16,103 bases of DNA from Flavobacteriales bacterium (GCA_002737105.1 NSHO01000024.1:1-16103); one strand, 5' to 3'. Counted from the first letter of the stretch, positions 7,029 to 15,125 are shown. The notes: a model not told the origin generated them from the letters alone. Program-made: numbers and translations.

Positions 7029-7847
7029 ATGAACTTAAACCATATTCCACAAATTAAACATACAAAAAGCGGTAATTTTTTCGTTTTAGCTGGACCTTGC
7101 GCCATTGAAGGAGAAGAAATGGCTTTACGAATAGCTGAAAAATTAGTTGCTATTACGGATAATTTACAAATACCTTTTGTTTTTAAAGGAAGTTTTAAAA
7201 AAGCCAACCGTTCTAGAATTGATAGTTTTTCTGGAATTGGAGATGAAAAAGCACTAAAAATATTAGAAAAAGTTTCAAAAGAATTTGGCGTACCAACCGT
7301 AACTGATATTCATACCAATGAAGATGCAGCAATGGCAGCGGCTTATGTTGATGTATTGCAAATTCCCGCATTTTTAGTTCGTCAAACGGATTTAGTAGTG
7401 GCCGCTGCTAAAACAGGCAAAACGGTTAACTTGAAAAAAGGACAATTTATGAGTCCGGAAAGCATGAAACACGCGGCACAAAAAGTAAAAGATTGTGGCA
7501 ATGATAATTTTATGATTACCGATAGAGGCACCATGTTTGGTTACCAAGATATGATTGTAGATTTTCGAGGCATTCCAACTATGAGAGAATTTGGAACCAC
7601 TGTTTTGGATGTCACGCATTCTTTACAGCAACCTAATCAAACTAGTGGTGTAACTGGTGGAAGACCCGATATGATTGAAACCATCGCAAAAGCTGGAATT
7701 GTAACAGGTGTAGATGGAATTTTTATTGAAACCCACTTTGACCCAGCAAATGCAAAAAGTGATGGCGCAAACATGCTGCATTTAGACTATTTTGAAGGTT
7801 TAATGACAAAATTAGTTGCTATAAAACAAACCATAAATAAATTTTAA
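7029..7847 (+). CDS. kdsA: 3-deoxy-D-manno-octulosonate 8-phosphate synthase, metal-dependent class
   Basis: KdsA condenses phosphoenolpyruvate with arabinose 5-phosphate to give KDO 8-phosphate, the committed step towards the KDO of lipopolysaccharide. It acts in the cytoplasm. At 272 residues the length is standard. Visible motifs are LAGPCAIEGEE (20-30), FKGSFKKANRSR with the PEP-binding lysines and arginine (52-63), KKGQFMSP (136-143) and DVTHSLQQPNQ (194-204). The four metal ligands of the class II enzyme are present: Cys24, His197, Glu234 and Asp245. Their spacing (173, 37, 11) is almost identical to that of the Aquifex aeolicus enzyme (C11, H185, E222, D233). The metal-independent E. 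coli type has Asn in place of the cysteine. The gene is followed after 26 bases by a secreted barrel-like protein. Confidence 0.96.
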   Translation: MNLNHIPQIKHTKSGNFFVLAGPCAIEGEEMALRIAEKLVAITDNLQIPFVFKGSFKKANRSRIDSFSGIGDEKALKILEKVSKEFGVPTVTDIHTNEDAAMAAAYVDVLQIPAFLVRQTDLVVAAAKTGKTVNLKKGQFMSPESMKHAAQKVKDCGNDNFMITDRGTMFGYQDMIVDFRGIPTMREFGTTVLDVTHSLQQPNQTSGVTGGRPDMIETIAKAGIVTGVDGIFIETHFDPANAKSDGANMLHLDYFEGLMTKLVAIKQTINKF

Positions 7848-7873
7848 TACAACTAATTTACCCAAATCCCCAA

Positions 7874-8725
7874 ATGAAAAAAATTGTATCACTTTTAATT
7901 GCTTTACTTTCGCTAACAAGTTTTGCACAAACTGAAAACTTAGTTGATTTACCAATACAAAGCGAAAAATATACCGCACATAATAAAGGAAAATTCTTCT
8001 TTTATTGGGGAGGAAACAGAGCCTACTACTCTACTTCAGACATAAGATTTACTGGTGCTGATTACGATTTTACTTTAGAAAACGTAACTGCTATTGACAA
8101 ACCTAATGGATATCATATAAATTATTTAAATCCAGCTAAAATGACTATTCCACAAACCAATTTTAGAATGGGTTATTTTTTGAATGACCATTATAATATT
8201 TCTATTGGATGGGATCATATGAAATACGTAATGTCTCAATATATAGTGGTTAATTTTACTGGAAATTATCCAAATGAAGGCACTTTTGGTGAAAGTTTAC
8301 CAGGAAACCAAGTATTATTAACTGAGAATTTTTTGACATTTGAGCATACAGATGGGTTAAATTATATTCATCCAGAAATTACACGTGTGGATGATATTTC
8401 AAAATGGTTTAATTTACCAAATACAGACAAATTTCAAATTAATTTATCAGAAGGATTTGGTGCTGGCGTTTTGATGCCTAAAACCAATACAAAATTATTT
8501 GCCCAAGAAAGACATGATGAATTTCATTTTTCCGGATTTGGTTTATCTGCAAAAGCGGGATTAACCTTTACGTTTTACAAACATTTCTTCATTCAAACCG
8601 AATTAAAAACGGGTTATATTGAAATGAATGACATAAGAACTACATTCAGTACAGCAGACAAAGCCCAACAAAACTTTTGGTTTTTACAAAGTACGATTGC
8701 GTTTGGTGGGATATTTAAAATTTAG
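7874..8725 (+). CDS. Secreted, outer-membrane barrel-like protein of unknown function
   Basis: This 283-residue protein begins with a classic signal peptide (MKKIVSLLIALLSLTSFA, likely cleaved before Gln19). The mature sequence is rich in aromatic and glycine residues and in alternating strands such as KGKFFFYWGGNRAYYS, FRMGYFLNDHYNISIGWD, FSGFGLSAKAGLTFTFY and FIQTELKTGYIEM. It ends in FGGIFKI, as expected for an outer-membrane beta-barrel or porin-like protein. The pattern of short strands, each a gene-specific loop apart, suggests 8-12 strands. No enzymatic motif is seen. It follows kdsA by 26 bases and is probably cotranscribed, which loosely links it to the cell envelope. The unit ends at the hairpin at 8742-8779. 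Confidence 0.65.
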   Translation: MKKIVSLLIALLSLTSFAQTENLVDLPIQSEKYTAHNKGKFFFYWGGNRAYYSTSDIRFTGADYDFTLENVTAIDKPNGYHINYLNPAKMTIPQTNFRMGYFLNDHYNISIGWDHMKYVMSQYIVVNFTGNYPNEGTFGESLPGNQVLLTENFLTFEHTDGLNYIHPEITRVDDISKWFNLPNTDKFQINLSEGFGAGVLMPKTNTKLFAQERHDEFHFSGFGLSAKAGLTFTFYKHFFIQTELKTGYIEMNDIRTTFSTADKAQQNFWFLQSTIAFGGIFKI

Positions 8726-8741
8726 ATTTCACAATACCAAT

Positions 8742-8779
8742 AAAAAAGTCCGTCAGAGTATTTCTGACGGACTTTTTTT
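8742..8779. terminator. Bidirectional rho-independent terminator between converging units
   Basis: GTCCGTCAGA (8748-8757) pairs with TCTGACGGAC (8763-8772) around a GTATT loop, flanked by A6 on the left and T7 on the right. It therefore works on both strands and separates the rightward kdsA unit from the leftward permease gene. Confidence 0.93.
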
Positions 8780-8799
8780 ATATTTAAAATTAAGACTTT

Positions 8800-10236
8800 T
8801 TAATGTCCTCCTGATACTTTTTTATCAAAATTAATGCCTTGAGTTTTTAATATTGCACTAACTTTCCAAGCGTAAAATGCTAAATAGGCAAAACATAAAA
8901 CCCCTACAATATAACTAGTTTGAATGGTTGTTTCGTCTGCAACATATCCTTGTAATAAACTTACAAATCCACCACCCATAATCATCATAATTAAAAAACT
9001 ACTTCCTTGACTGGTATGTTTTCCAAGTCCGCTAACGGCTAAGGTAAAAATACAAGGCCAAAGTGTACTACAGAATAATCCAACACTTGTGAATGCATAC
9101 ACGCTAACCATTCCATCAGTTGTCATTCCAATTAACAAAGCAACGATTCCTAAAGCTGAAAAAATCAAAAGCATTCGAGCTGGATTTCCTTTACTCGCAA
9201 TGTCTGCTGCAATTAAAACTAAGATAATTAACGCGTAAATATAAAATGGCGTTAAATCATGTTTAGCAATAGCATTTACAAATAAAAATACGCCAAAAGC
9301 TAAATAAGGTGCAACAAAACGTAATATTTTTTGTAAACTCATTTTATCTGTAAAAGCTTCAACTGCGCCAGTCCATCTTCCAATCATCAAACTAGCCCAA
9401 TACAACGATATGTAAGGTGCTATATCTTTAGTTAAAAAACCTAAATTCTTTTCCATGTAAGCTGGTAAATTACTTGCTGTAGAAACTTCTACGCCAACGT
9501 AAACAAAAATAGCTATCATTCCTAAAACCAATTGCGGATATTTTAATGCAGAACTTTTAGTTGAAGCAGCTTCTGATTCAGACTCAACAATTGCTTGAGG
9601 TTTGTCTGGTAAAGAAGAAAATTTTAAAAATACAGCTACAAGTAAAAAAGCAGCACCTAAAATCAAATAAGGAATTTTTACACTTTCTATACTCATATTA
9701 GTATCAGAAGTTGCGGAAGATCCAAAAATAGCATAACTTACAATAAGCGGACCAATTGTTGTTCCTAAATTATTAATTCCTCCTGCTAAAGTTAATCTTT
9801 GTGAACCTGTATTTATTGGACCAAGAGCAATTGCTAAAGGATTTGCTACGGTTTGTTGTAAAGAAAAACCTAATGCTACAGTAAACAATCCAGATAGCAT
9901 TAATGGAAATGAACCTGTATTTGCAGCAGGATAAAATAATAAAGTACCAATTGCTGAAATTAATAAACCCAATGCTAACGAATTTTTATATCCTATTCTG
10001 TTAATTAAATCGCCTTTAGTAAGATAAGAAATTAGTAAGTATAACAATGAACCTACTGTATAAGCAATATAAAAAGCTAGAGAAACTAACTGACTTTGCA
10101 ATTGTGTTAAATCAAATGTTTTTTTAAATACGGGAATTAAAATATCATTACTGGCAGCAACAAATCCCCAAAAGAAGAATACGGTTACTAGTGGAATAAA
10201 TTGCGCCCAGTTGGTTTGTTTATTTTCTAAATTCAT
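8800..10236 (-). CDS. MFS sugar permease of the fucose/glucose/galactose (FHS) type
   Basis: This 478-residue inner-membrane protein has about twelve hydrophobic segments. It belongs to the fucose:H+ symporter branch of the major facilitator superfamily: FFFWGFVAASNDILIPVFKK at the first helix, then LTQLQSQLVSLAFYIAYTVGS, NRIGYKNSLALGLL between helices 2 and 3, and NPLAIALGPINTGSQRLTLA followed by NNLGTTIGPLIVSY. The last block is the hallmark of the GluP/FucP family. It should import a hexose by proton symport, but the exact sugar cannot be read from the sequence. It is longer than FucP (438), mainly through a central loop (SLPDKPQAIVESESEAASTKSS). No glycoside hydrolase or regulator is adjacent, so it stands alone, converging on the kdsA unit. 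The 141 bases between it and the next gene hold no clear promoter match. Confidence 0.85.
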   Translation of the reverse strand: MNLENKQTNWAQFIPLVTVFFFWGFVAASNDILIPVFKKTFDLTQLQSQLVSLAFYIAYTVGSLLYLLISYLTKGDLINRIGYKNSLALGLLISAIGTLLFYPAANTGSFPLMLSGLFTVALGFSLQQTVANPLAIALGPINTGSQRLTLAGGINNLGTTIGPLIVSYAIFGSSATSDTNMSIESVKIPYLILGAAFLLVAVFLKFSSLPDKPQAIVESESEAASTKSSALKYPQLVLGMIAIFVYVGVEVSTASNLPAYMEKNLGFLTKDIAPYISLYWASLMIGRWTGAVEAFTDKMSLQKILRFVAPYLAFGVFLFVNAIAKHDLTPFYIYALIILVLIAADIASKGNPARMLLIFSALGIVALLIGMTTDGMVSVYAFTSVGLFCSTLWPCIFTLAVSGLGKHTSQGSSFLIMMIMGGGFVSLLQGYVADETTIQTSYIVGVLCFAYLAFYAWKVSAILKTQGINFDKKVSGGH

Positions 10237-10377
10237 AGTAATAGTTTATAAATTAATTGAATGCTAAATAACAAAATATTAAGCCATTAAGTTATAAAAA
10301 AAGAAATAATTTTAACGAAAACTTAATAGTTGAATTTTTATATTACTATTTTAATGAAGATAATAGTTAGCAAACCA

Positions 10378-11580
10378 TTATTTTCCCTCTAAATATGATT
10401 GCAAATAGGAAAATCTTGGCGTTAGTTTTCCACTTTCAGTAATTTTAGCTCTAGCTAAAACACCTGAAGCATCGCCATTGAAAAAAGCAGGAATAACATG
10501 TTCTAAAAACATTTCTCCAAAACCTTCACTGGCGTCTTTTGGTAATTCGCAAGGCAAATTATCAACTGCCATTACTACAATAGCACTTGGATGAAACATA
10601 TCTACTTCTTTATGTTCGCTAGGTAAATAACCATAACTTGGATTTTCAATAGTACTGGGACGTAAAGTACAAGCTATTGGACCGCCAATATCGCAAGAAA
10701 TATCGGCAACTACTTTAATTTTACAATTGGGAGCAGCCAACATTTCTTTTGTCAAAATTTCTGGCGCACCATTGCCATAAAAATGTCCAGCCAAAAATAT
10801 ATCGGATACAATTGCAAAACGTTCAAAATTAGAAATGAAATTTTCTGGATGGGCATAAAATTCTGCTTTATTAAAAGCAATATCCGATTGATGACTATTA
10901 TAATCTTGAACATCAATCATCGTATAAACTGGATAGGTATACGTTTTAGATAAATAATCTGAAACAGAAACTTCTTTAATTTTCATGCCATCTAACATTT
11001 CTTTAGCACCAAATGCCACTTTTCCTTTTCCTGATAATACAATTTTTATTGGTGGTAAAAAAGGTTTCTTAAGTTGAGTAATTAATGCCGCTTGATTGGG
11101 TAATGTTTCTGCTTTTGGTAATGAAAAAAGCTCAAATTTTAATCCGAATGCTCTCATTCCATTATAGGCACCAACTATTCCAGCGTATCTTCCAAAACCA
11201 ATTAATCGTGTATTATTTTCATTAACTATTGTTTCGTGGTCATACAATTCAATATTTTTATCAATACACGCTTGCAATAATTTTCTGTTATAAGCTTGTT
11301 TTTTTATGGTATGTGAAAAGAAAAAATATTTTTTATTTGGGATTAACGCTTCAACTGGAACTTCTTTTACGCCAAGTAACACGTCACAATCATCCATGTT
11401 TTCTGAAACTTCAAAACCATTTTCGGTGTATTCTTCATCTGTAAAGACACGAATATCGGAACATTCTACTTTAAAGTCAGCATTTGGAAACTGTTTTTTC
11501 ACAAGTAAAAGTGCTGAAGGTGAGAATACTACTCTTCTATCGGGAGGCGTTTTTCTTTCTTTAATAATTCCGAATTTCAT
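10378..11580 (-). CDS. Saccharopine dehydrogenase (L-lysine-forming)-like NAD(P)-dependent oxidoreductase
   Basis: This 400-residue cytoplasmic protein starts with an alanine-dehydrogenase/transhydrogenase-type domain (MKFGIIKERKTPPDRRVVFSP). It then shows the pattern of yeast Lys1. GVKEVP (70-75) and FFSHTIKK (87-94) hold Lys72 and His90, matching the catalytic Lys77 and His96 of Lys1. IGFGRYAGIVGA (127-138) matches the FGFYAG motif. A nucleotide-binding SGKGKVAFG (183-191), VVADISCDIGGP and MAVDNLPCELPKDASEGFGE near the end complete the likeness. Lys1 interconverts saccharopine with lysine plus 2-oxoglutarate. Bacteroidota normally make lysine by the diaminopimelate route, so here the reaction may serve lysine breakdown or use a different amino acid. 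Some pipelines would call it alanine dehydrogenase. It is a single gene with a -7 box upstream at 11635-11642. Confidence 0.65.
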   Translation of the reverse strand: MKFGIIKERKTPPDRRVVFSPSALLLVKKQFPNADFKVECSDIRVFTDEEYTENGFEVSENMDDCDVLLGVKEVPVEALIPNKKYFFFSHTIKKQAYNRKLLQACIDKNIELYDHETIVNENNTRLIGFGRYAGIVGAYNGMRAFGLKFELFSLPKAETLPNQAALITQLKKPFLPPIKIVLSGKGKVAFGAKEMLDGMKIKEVSVSDYLSKTYTYPVYTMIDVQDYNSHQSDIAFNKAEFYAHPENFISNFERFAIVSDIFLAGHFYGNGAPEILTKEMLAAPNCKIKVVADISCDIGGPIACTLRPSTIENPSYGYLPSEHKEVDMFHPSAIVVMAVDNLPCELPKDASEGFGEMFLEHVIPAFFNGDASGVLARAKITESGKLTPRFSYLQSYLEGK

Positions 11581-11634
11581 TAGATAAAGGTTTGGGTTTT
11601 GTTATTTTTAACACAATTTACTTATATTAATTTA

Positions 11635-11642
11635 CAAATATA
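11635..11642 (-). promoter_or_regulatory. Candidate -7 box for the saccharopine-dehydrogenase-like gene
   Basis: Read on the minus strand, this is TATATTTG, an exact TAnnTTTG match 54 bases upstream of the ATG at 11580. No obvious -33 TTTG is found at the usual distance. Confidence 0.33.
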
Positions 11643-11690
11643 ACATTTTTGATTTTGAGTGTAAAACTTTTCTGCTTGAAAAATTTATTG

Positions 11691-11698
11691 TAATTTTG
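11691..11698 (+). promoter_or_regulatory. Candidate -7 box for the tmRNA gene
   Basis: TAATTTTG matches TAnnTTTG and lies 55 bases upstream of the mature tmRNA 5' end, leaving a short leader for RNase P to remove. A second possibility is TTGGCT (11696-11701), 17 bases, TATAAT (11719-11724). It looks like an E. coli-type promoter but is not the form used by the main sigma factor of Bacteroidota. Confidence 0.33.
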
Positions 11699-11753
11699 GC
11701 TTCCATTTGATTTGAAGGTATAATATACAAGACTCGATATATTAAATGAATAT

Positions 11754-12152
11754 GGGGTCGACTGGTTTTGACAGCAAGTGGCACTAATTAGTAAGCATGT
11801 CGAGCATTGTATTTTTGGCTCGTAAATATCAATCATACACACTTTTTAAACGGCGAAAATACTTACGCTTTAGCTGCATAATCCGAATTATAGTAGGATA
11901 ATGCCAAGTCCCAACCAGGTTGGGAAGCTGGATTTCTCTCAAAAGCCTTGGTTTGTGGCGGTTGATTTAGAGGAATGGTAAAAATAAACCTAGGAATGGT
12001 AAAACTTTAAATCCGTTCTGACATTAATAAAGTTAAGCAAATAGTGGCTGTTTTTGGCCAAGCTATTTTGTCGAAAATCTAAACAAAAACTAAACATGTA
12101 GAACGCTTTTTGATGGCTTGTTTGGACGAGAGTTCGATTCTCTCCGACTCCA
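11754..12152 (+). ncRNA. ssrA: tmRNA (transfer-messenger RNA)
   Basis: tmRNA rescues stalled ribosomes and tags the unfinished protein for proteolysis. The 5' end GGGGTCG (11754-11760) pairs with CGACTCC (12145-12151), giving a seven-pair acceptor stem with the alanine-identity G3:U wobble. Base 12152 is the discriminator A. The next bases are CAG, so the CCA end is not encoded and must be added. The T arm is GAGAG (12128-12132), the loop TTCGATT, and CTCTC (12140-12144). The tag reading frame lies at 11852-11881. Beyond it are the pseudoknot-forming hairpins, for example CCCAA/TTGGG at 11910-11924. The length of 399 is somewhat above the 363 of E. coli. A perfect palindromic terminator starts four bases after the gene. 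Confidence 0.97.
11852..11881 (+). other. tmRNA proteolysis-tag reading frame
   Basis: Starting at GGC, the frame reads GENTYALAA followed by TAA. The YALAA end is the usual Clp-protease degron. Tags I recall from other Bacteroidota (GENNYALAA, GETNYALAA) differ only at the third or fourth residue. Placing the resume codon at GGC rests on that resemblance. Confidence 0.9.
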
Positions 12153-12155
12153 CAG

Positions 12156-12183
12156 AAAACCCTGTAAAATTTTACAGGGTTTT
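12156..12183. terminator. Perfect palindromic terminator after tmRNA
   Basis: AAAACCCTGTAAAA (12156-12169) is followed directly by its exact complement TTTTACAGGGTTTT (12170-12183). A-tracts and T-tracts at both ends make it work in both directions. It stops the tmRNA transcript and can also stop the leftward gene that ends at 12244. Confidence 0.92.
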
Positions 12184-12243
12184 GTTTTGGATTATATTTT
12201 TATTAAGTAATCTAACTTATTAACAAAAATAGTTTTTTTACTT

Positions 12244-13524
12244 CTATCTCAAACAAAATTGCTTTGCTATAGAAAGAAAAAATTTAAACCCCGTTTTTTT
12301 TTCATGTGCTTTTAATTTTTTATAAGCTTCTAAATTATCTGTAAAATCTTTTTCAGCAAAACTAATCTTCAATTTGGTAAAATAATAAAATAGCGCTAAA
12401 TAGTCATAATATCCTATTTCAACTAACTCCAAATCGACTAATTCTAAATTTCTTTTTGCTCTAGCAAATGAAGCTGCATGCCAATTACAATTAGCCAAAC
12501 CAATTAAATATATAGCACTAGTTGTGGTGGATGACCAAATATCAGACTCAAATAGTTCCTCGTAATATTTATCCATTATTTCTTTTAAAAAGTCGTTTTC
12601 CTCTTTAATTATTAATGCGGGAACGATTTCTTCTAAGAAAAAACTTACACGAACTGTAGTACATTCCTTAACTATTTCATTTTTTAAACTTTCACTAACA
12701 TTTTGAGATTTAAGAATACAATATCCGTAAAATCTACCTTTTAATACTGAATAAAAACTAGAAAATTCTGTTGGCTTGTTTATTTGAAAATTTAAATGAG
12801 ACTCGTTTTCAGAATAATAATTCTTATAAAATCGCATTAATGAAACAAAGAATATATCTGATTCATTTGCTGCGTTTTTTTCAATAATATTTAGAATTTT
12901 ATAATACCTCGAATTTAGATTAGTATAGTCAATAAAAAGCAATGGAATATTATTTCTAAAAGTGTCATAGTGAATTAGTGCTTCATAGATAAACAGTGCT
13001 TTTTTTTCTGATATATTAGATAAACTCAATGAAATAGTAGTAGAAAATTTATGAAACTGAGTGTCCGTAATATTTTTAAAATTAGCATATTTAAAAACAG
13101 TATTTAAAATTTCTAGATTATTTTTTTCTACTTGAAAAGATAAAAAATAAGCTAGATATACGATGTTATTTTCATCTAGTAATCCAATGTTTATTTTATT
13201 TATTTCTTCCTTTCCAATTATTTTTTGTTTTTGCATTCGTAATAAACTCTGTTGAAAATACCATTCGCTATAATTTGCCTGATGATTTTTATAGCTAGAG
13301 AACGATGAAAAACCAAGATAAATGGATAACGAATTTAAGGTTGTAATTGAAGGGACCGTTTTCTCTAGAAAACCAAATAATCTTCTTAATGTATTAAACC
13401 CAAGTGGCTTATGTGTTAAAGCGTCTAGTTCTTCCTTTAAATATTTTACATCTCTAATTGAAGTTACCGTAATATTGGATTTTTTTTGAATATCAATTAG
13501 TAATTGAAAATAATCGTTATACAT
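12244..13524 (-). CDS. Unknown protein, helix-turn-helix-like N-terminus with helical-repeat-like C-terminus (paralogue 1)
   Basis: This 426-residue protein has no signal peptide or membrane segment, so it is probably cytoplasmic. Residues about 26-80 form a compact block: DVKYLKEELDAL, then FNTLRRLFGFLEKTVPSITTLNSLSIYLGFSSFSSY. It looks like a small DNA-binding helical domain, with NTLRRLFG (44-51) as its centre. I recall this block in other unannotated Bacteroidota proteins. The remaining 340 residues are nearly all helix-forming and TPR-like in feel, with DYTNLNSRYY (199-208) and VLKGRFYGYCIL (260-271) shared with the next gene upstream. The two are full-length paralogues. The gene lies 134 bases downstream of its paralogue on the same strand, faces the tmRNA terminator, and is more AT-rich than the core genes. 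Role unknown: a regulator that senses something through its helical part is an inference. Confidence 0.6.
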   Translation of the reverse strand: MYNDYFQLLIDIQKKSNITVTSIRDVKYLKEELDALTHKPLGFNTLRRLFGFLEKTVPSITTLNSLSIYLGFSSFSSYKNHQANYSEWYFQQSLLRMQKQKIIGKEEINKINIGLLDENNIVYLAYFLSFQVEKNNLEILNTVFKYANFKNITDTQFHKFSTTISLSLSNISEKKALFIYEALIHYDTFRNNIPLLFIDYTNLNSRYYKILNIIEKNAANESDIFFVSLMRFYKNYYSENESHLNFQINKPTEFSSFYSVLKGRFYGYCILKSQNVSESLKNEIVKECTTVRVSFFLEEIVPALIIKEENDFLKEIMDKYYEELFESDIWSSTTTSAIYLIGLANCNWHAASFARAKRNLELVDLELVEIGYYDYLALFYYFTKLKISFAEKDFTDNLEAYKKLKAHEKKTGFKFFLSIAKQFCLR

Positions 13525-13658
13525 AAATGGGCTGATTTTGGGCTAAATATAACAAATGTTTATATAAAAAAATATTTAATAGGGAATTAAATTTACAAAA
13601 ATGTCGACTTACTTAAACTGTAATTTATTTATTCACATGAAAATAAAAAAAAGCATTA

Positions 13659-14924
13659 TTAATTAATGTTGGTACTTTCAAAATAATTAATTAAATATTC
13701 TTTTAAAAATATAGGGTAATTAAGTTTTTTTGAAATCGCTTCAAACTTCTTAAAATGTGTATTACTATCATTTTTATCATTATGATAATTATAAACTGCA
13801 ATGAATAACTGAATAATTTCTTTGTAACTATATTTAAATTCGGATTTAAGGATGTTATTTTCAATTTCATCTTTATTTATAAATTCTTTATCCAAATAAT
13901 AAGAATGAAACAAACACATTAATTCATATAATTCTCTATGGTGTTCTTGGTAATAATATTTAATATTAAACTTTTGATTGGATAGGAATTTTTTTATTAA
14001 ACCCATTAATAAAAAATTTCTAGAGATAATTGCTGTTATCATTGGCTCATAAAAATAATCCAATAAGTTATTACTATCATTACTAATTTTTATACTATTA
14101 AAAAATTTGTTAACATCATAAGAATTGTAATCTCCTGATAATATTTTCACAGAAAATAATCTCCCTTTCAGAATGGGATGAAACGCTGCTGTGTCTACCG
14201 AATCAAAGTCAGTATAAGAGACTGATTTTCCATTTAAATAGTTTATGAGTTGTAATATTGCTTGAGAAAAATATTTGACTTGAATATCAGTTGTGTTTTC
14301 ACTTACATATTTGCACCAAGTGCCATAATAACCATTAAGACCAGAATAATCCACATGTATAGTATATACAAATTTTAAAAAATTGGCATTTGAAAGGAGT
14401 TTGTTTTCAAAAACTTGTTTTGTTTTAAATAATATTCCGACCGAATTTCCAAAATGAATGATTTCAGAGTAACTAAAATCCCGATTATTAAAAAAATTTG
14501 ACTGAAATACATGCTCTAATTCTTCTATTTTATTTAAATAAATTAATTCTCTGCATAACGAAATCATAAAATCTAGTGCATGTTCGTTTTTAAAACCCGC
14601 TGTATTAACGAACTTAATTATCTCTTCTGATTCATCGTTTATTAGACTATATAACTGTTCTTTATCACTCCAATAGGCTTCAAATGGATTGATTTTTAAA
14701 TAGTGAATGTAATTTTTATAACCGTTAAATCTAGCAAGTGTATCTAATGTACTTTTACTTGGTTTTACATAGCTAGCTAATCCAAACATGCGTCTCAGCG
14801 TATTATAACTAACCGTTTCATCTGTTTTCTCAATTATTAATTCCGATAATAATTGGCAATCTCCGCGGTCTATAATATCAAAACCAGCATTTTTTATTGT
14901 AAGTTTTTTTAAATAATCAATCAT
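13659..14924 (-). CDS. Unknown protein, helix-turn-helix-like N-terminus with helical-repeat-like C-terminus (paralogue 2)
   Basis: This 421-residue soluble protein is a diverged full-length paralogue of the gene at 12244-13524. Its N-terminal block runs DCQLLSELIIEKTDETVSYN, then TLRRMFGLASYVKPSKSTLD and TLARFNGYKNYIHYL, with NTLRRMFG at 41-48. Shared C-terminal marks are DYSGLNGYY (192-200), ILKGRLFSVKIL (251-262) and a closing FEAISKKLNYPIFL. The rest is helix-rich with many Lys, Asn, Ile and Tyr residues, typical of AT-rich genes. Sampled lines here have about 18-20% G+C against about 37% in the E1 gene. It is divergent from the small gene at 15126, and its own promoter region carries an 11-bp tandem repeat between -33 and -7 boxes, consistent with control by a DNA-binding protein, perhaps itself. 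It could instead be a phage-defence or signalling component. Confidence 0.6.
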   Translation of the reverse strand: MIDYLKKLTIKNAGFDIIDRGDCQLLSELIIEKTDETVSYNTLRRMFGLASYVKPSKSTLDTLARFNGYKNYIHYLKINPFEAYWSDKEQLYSLINDESEEIIKFVNTAGFKNEHALDFMISLCRELIYLNKIEELEHVFQSNFFNNRDFSYSEIIHFGNSVGILFKTKQVFENKLLSNANFLKFVYTIHVDYSGLNGYYGTWCKYVSENTTDIQVKYFSQAILQLINYLNGKSVSYTDFDSVDTAAFHPILKGRLFSVKILSGDYNSYDVNKFFNSIKISNDSNNLLDYFYEPMITAIISRNFLLMGLIKKFLSNQKFNIKYYYQEHHRELYELMCLFHSYYLDKEFINKDEIENNILKSEFKYSYKEIIQLFIAVYNYHNDKNDSNTHFKKFEAISKKLNYPIFLKEYLINYFESTNIN

Positions 14925-14938
14925 TTTATAAATTTTTA

Positions 14939-14968
14939 TAAATGTATCAATTATGTATCAATTATCAA
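14939..14968 (-). promoter_or_regulatory. Candidate promoter of paralogue 2 with tandem 11-bp direct repeat in the spacer
   Basis: On the minus strand, TTG (14968-14966) is followed after exactly 19 bases by TACATTTA (14946-14939), a 7 of 8 match to TAnnTTTG. This is the classic Bacteroidota spacing. On the plus strand, ATGTATCAATT occurs twice in direct succession (14942-14952 and 14953-14963), filling the spacer. The start codon is at 14924, giving a leader of only about ten bases. Repeats in the spacer are a common operator arrangement. Confidence 0.4.
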
Positions 14969-15020
14969 CATTGGAAATTGAAAATTTGTAAATAAAAATA
15001 AATATGACAAAAAATATTAT

Positions 15021-15048
15021 AAAGTATTTAGAAAAAGTATTAAAGTAT
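15021..15048 (+). repeat. Three copies of AAAGTAT upstream of the small acidic gene
   Basis: AAAGTAT occurs at 15021, 15034 and 15042 within the 201-base divergent intergenic region, 78 to 105 bases before the ATG at 15126. Spacing is irregular (13 then 8). It might be a regulatory site or only low-complexity AT-rich DNA. Confidence 0.2.
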
Positions 15049-15125
15049 AATTTCTTAAAAATTTAGATAATGATTTTAAATATGCTTAAAAACAAATCGA
15101 GATAACTAATTAAATAAATAAAATT

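Noticed and set aside
11229..11587. Two plus-strand open frames within 11229-11587
   Set aside because: They are antisense shadows of the saccharopine-dehydrogenase-like gene, whose motifs are clear on the other strand.
11627..11842. Minus-strand open frame of 71 codons across the tmRNA 5' part
   Set aside because: It overlaps the tmRNA acceptor end and its promoter region, has no family-like features, and starts inside a well-supported RNA gene.
11971..12004. Direct repeat AGGAATGGTAAAA (11971 and 11992)
   Set aside because: Both copies lie inside the tmRNA pseudoknot region, where repeated helices are normal. It is not a mobile-element mark.
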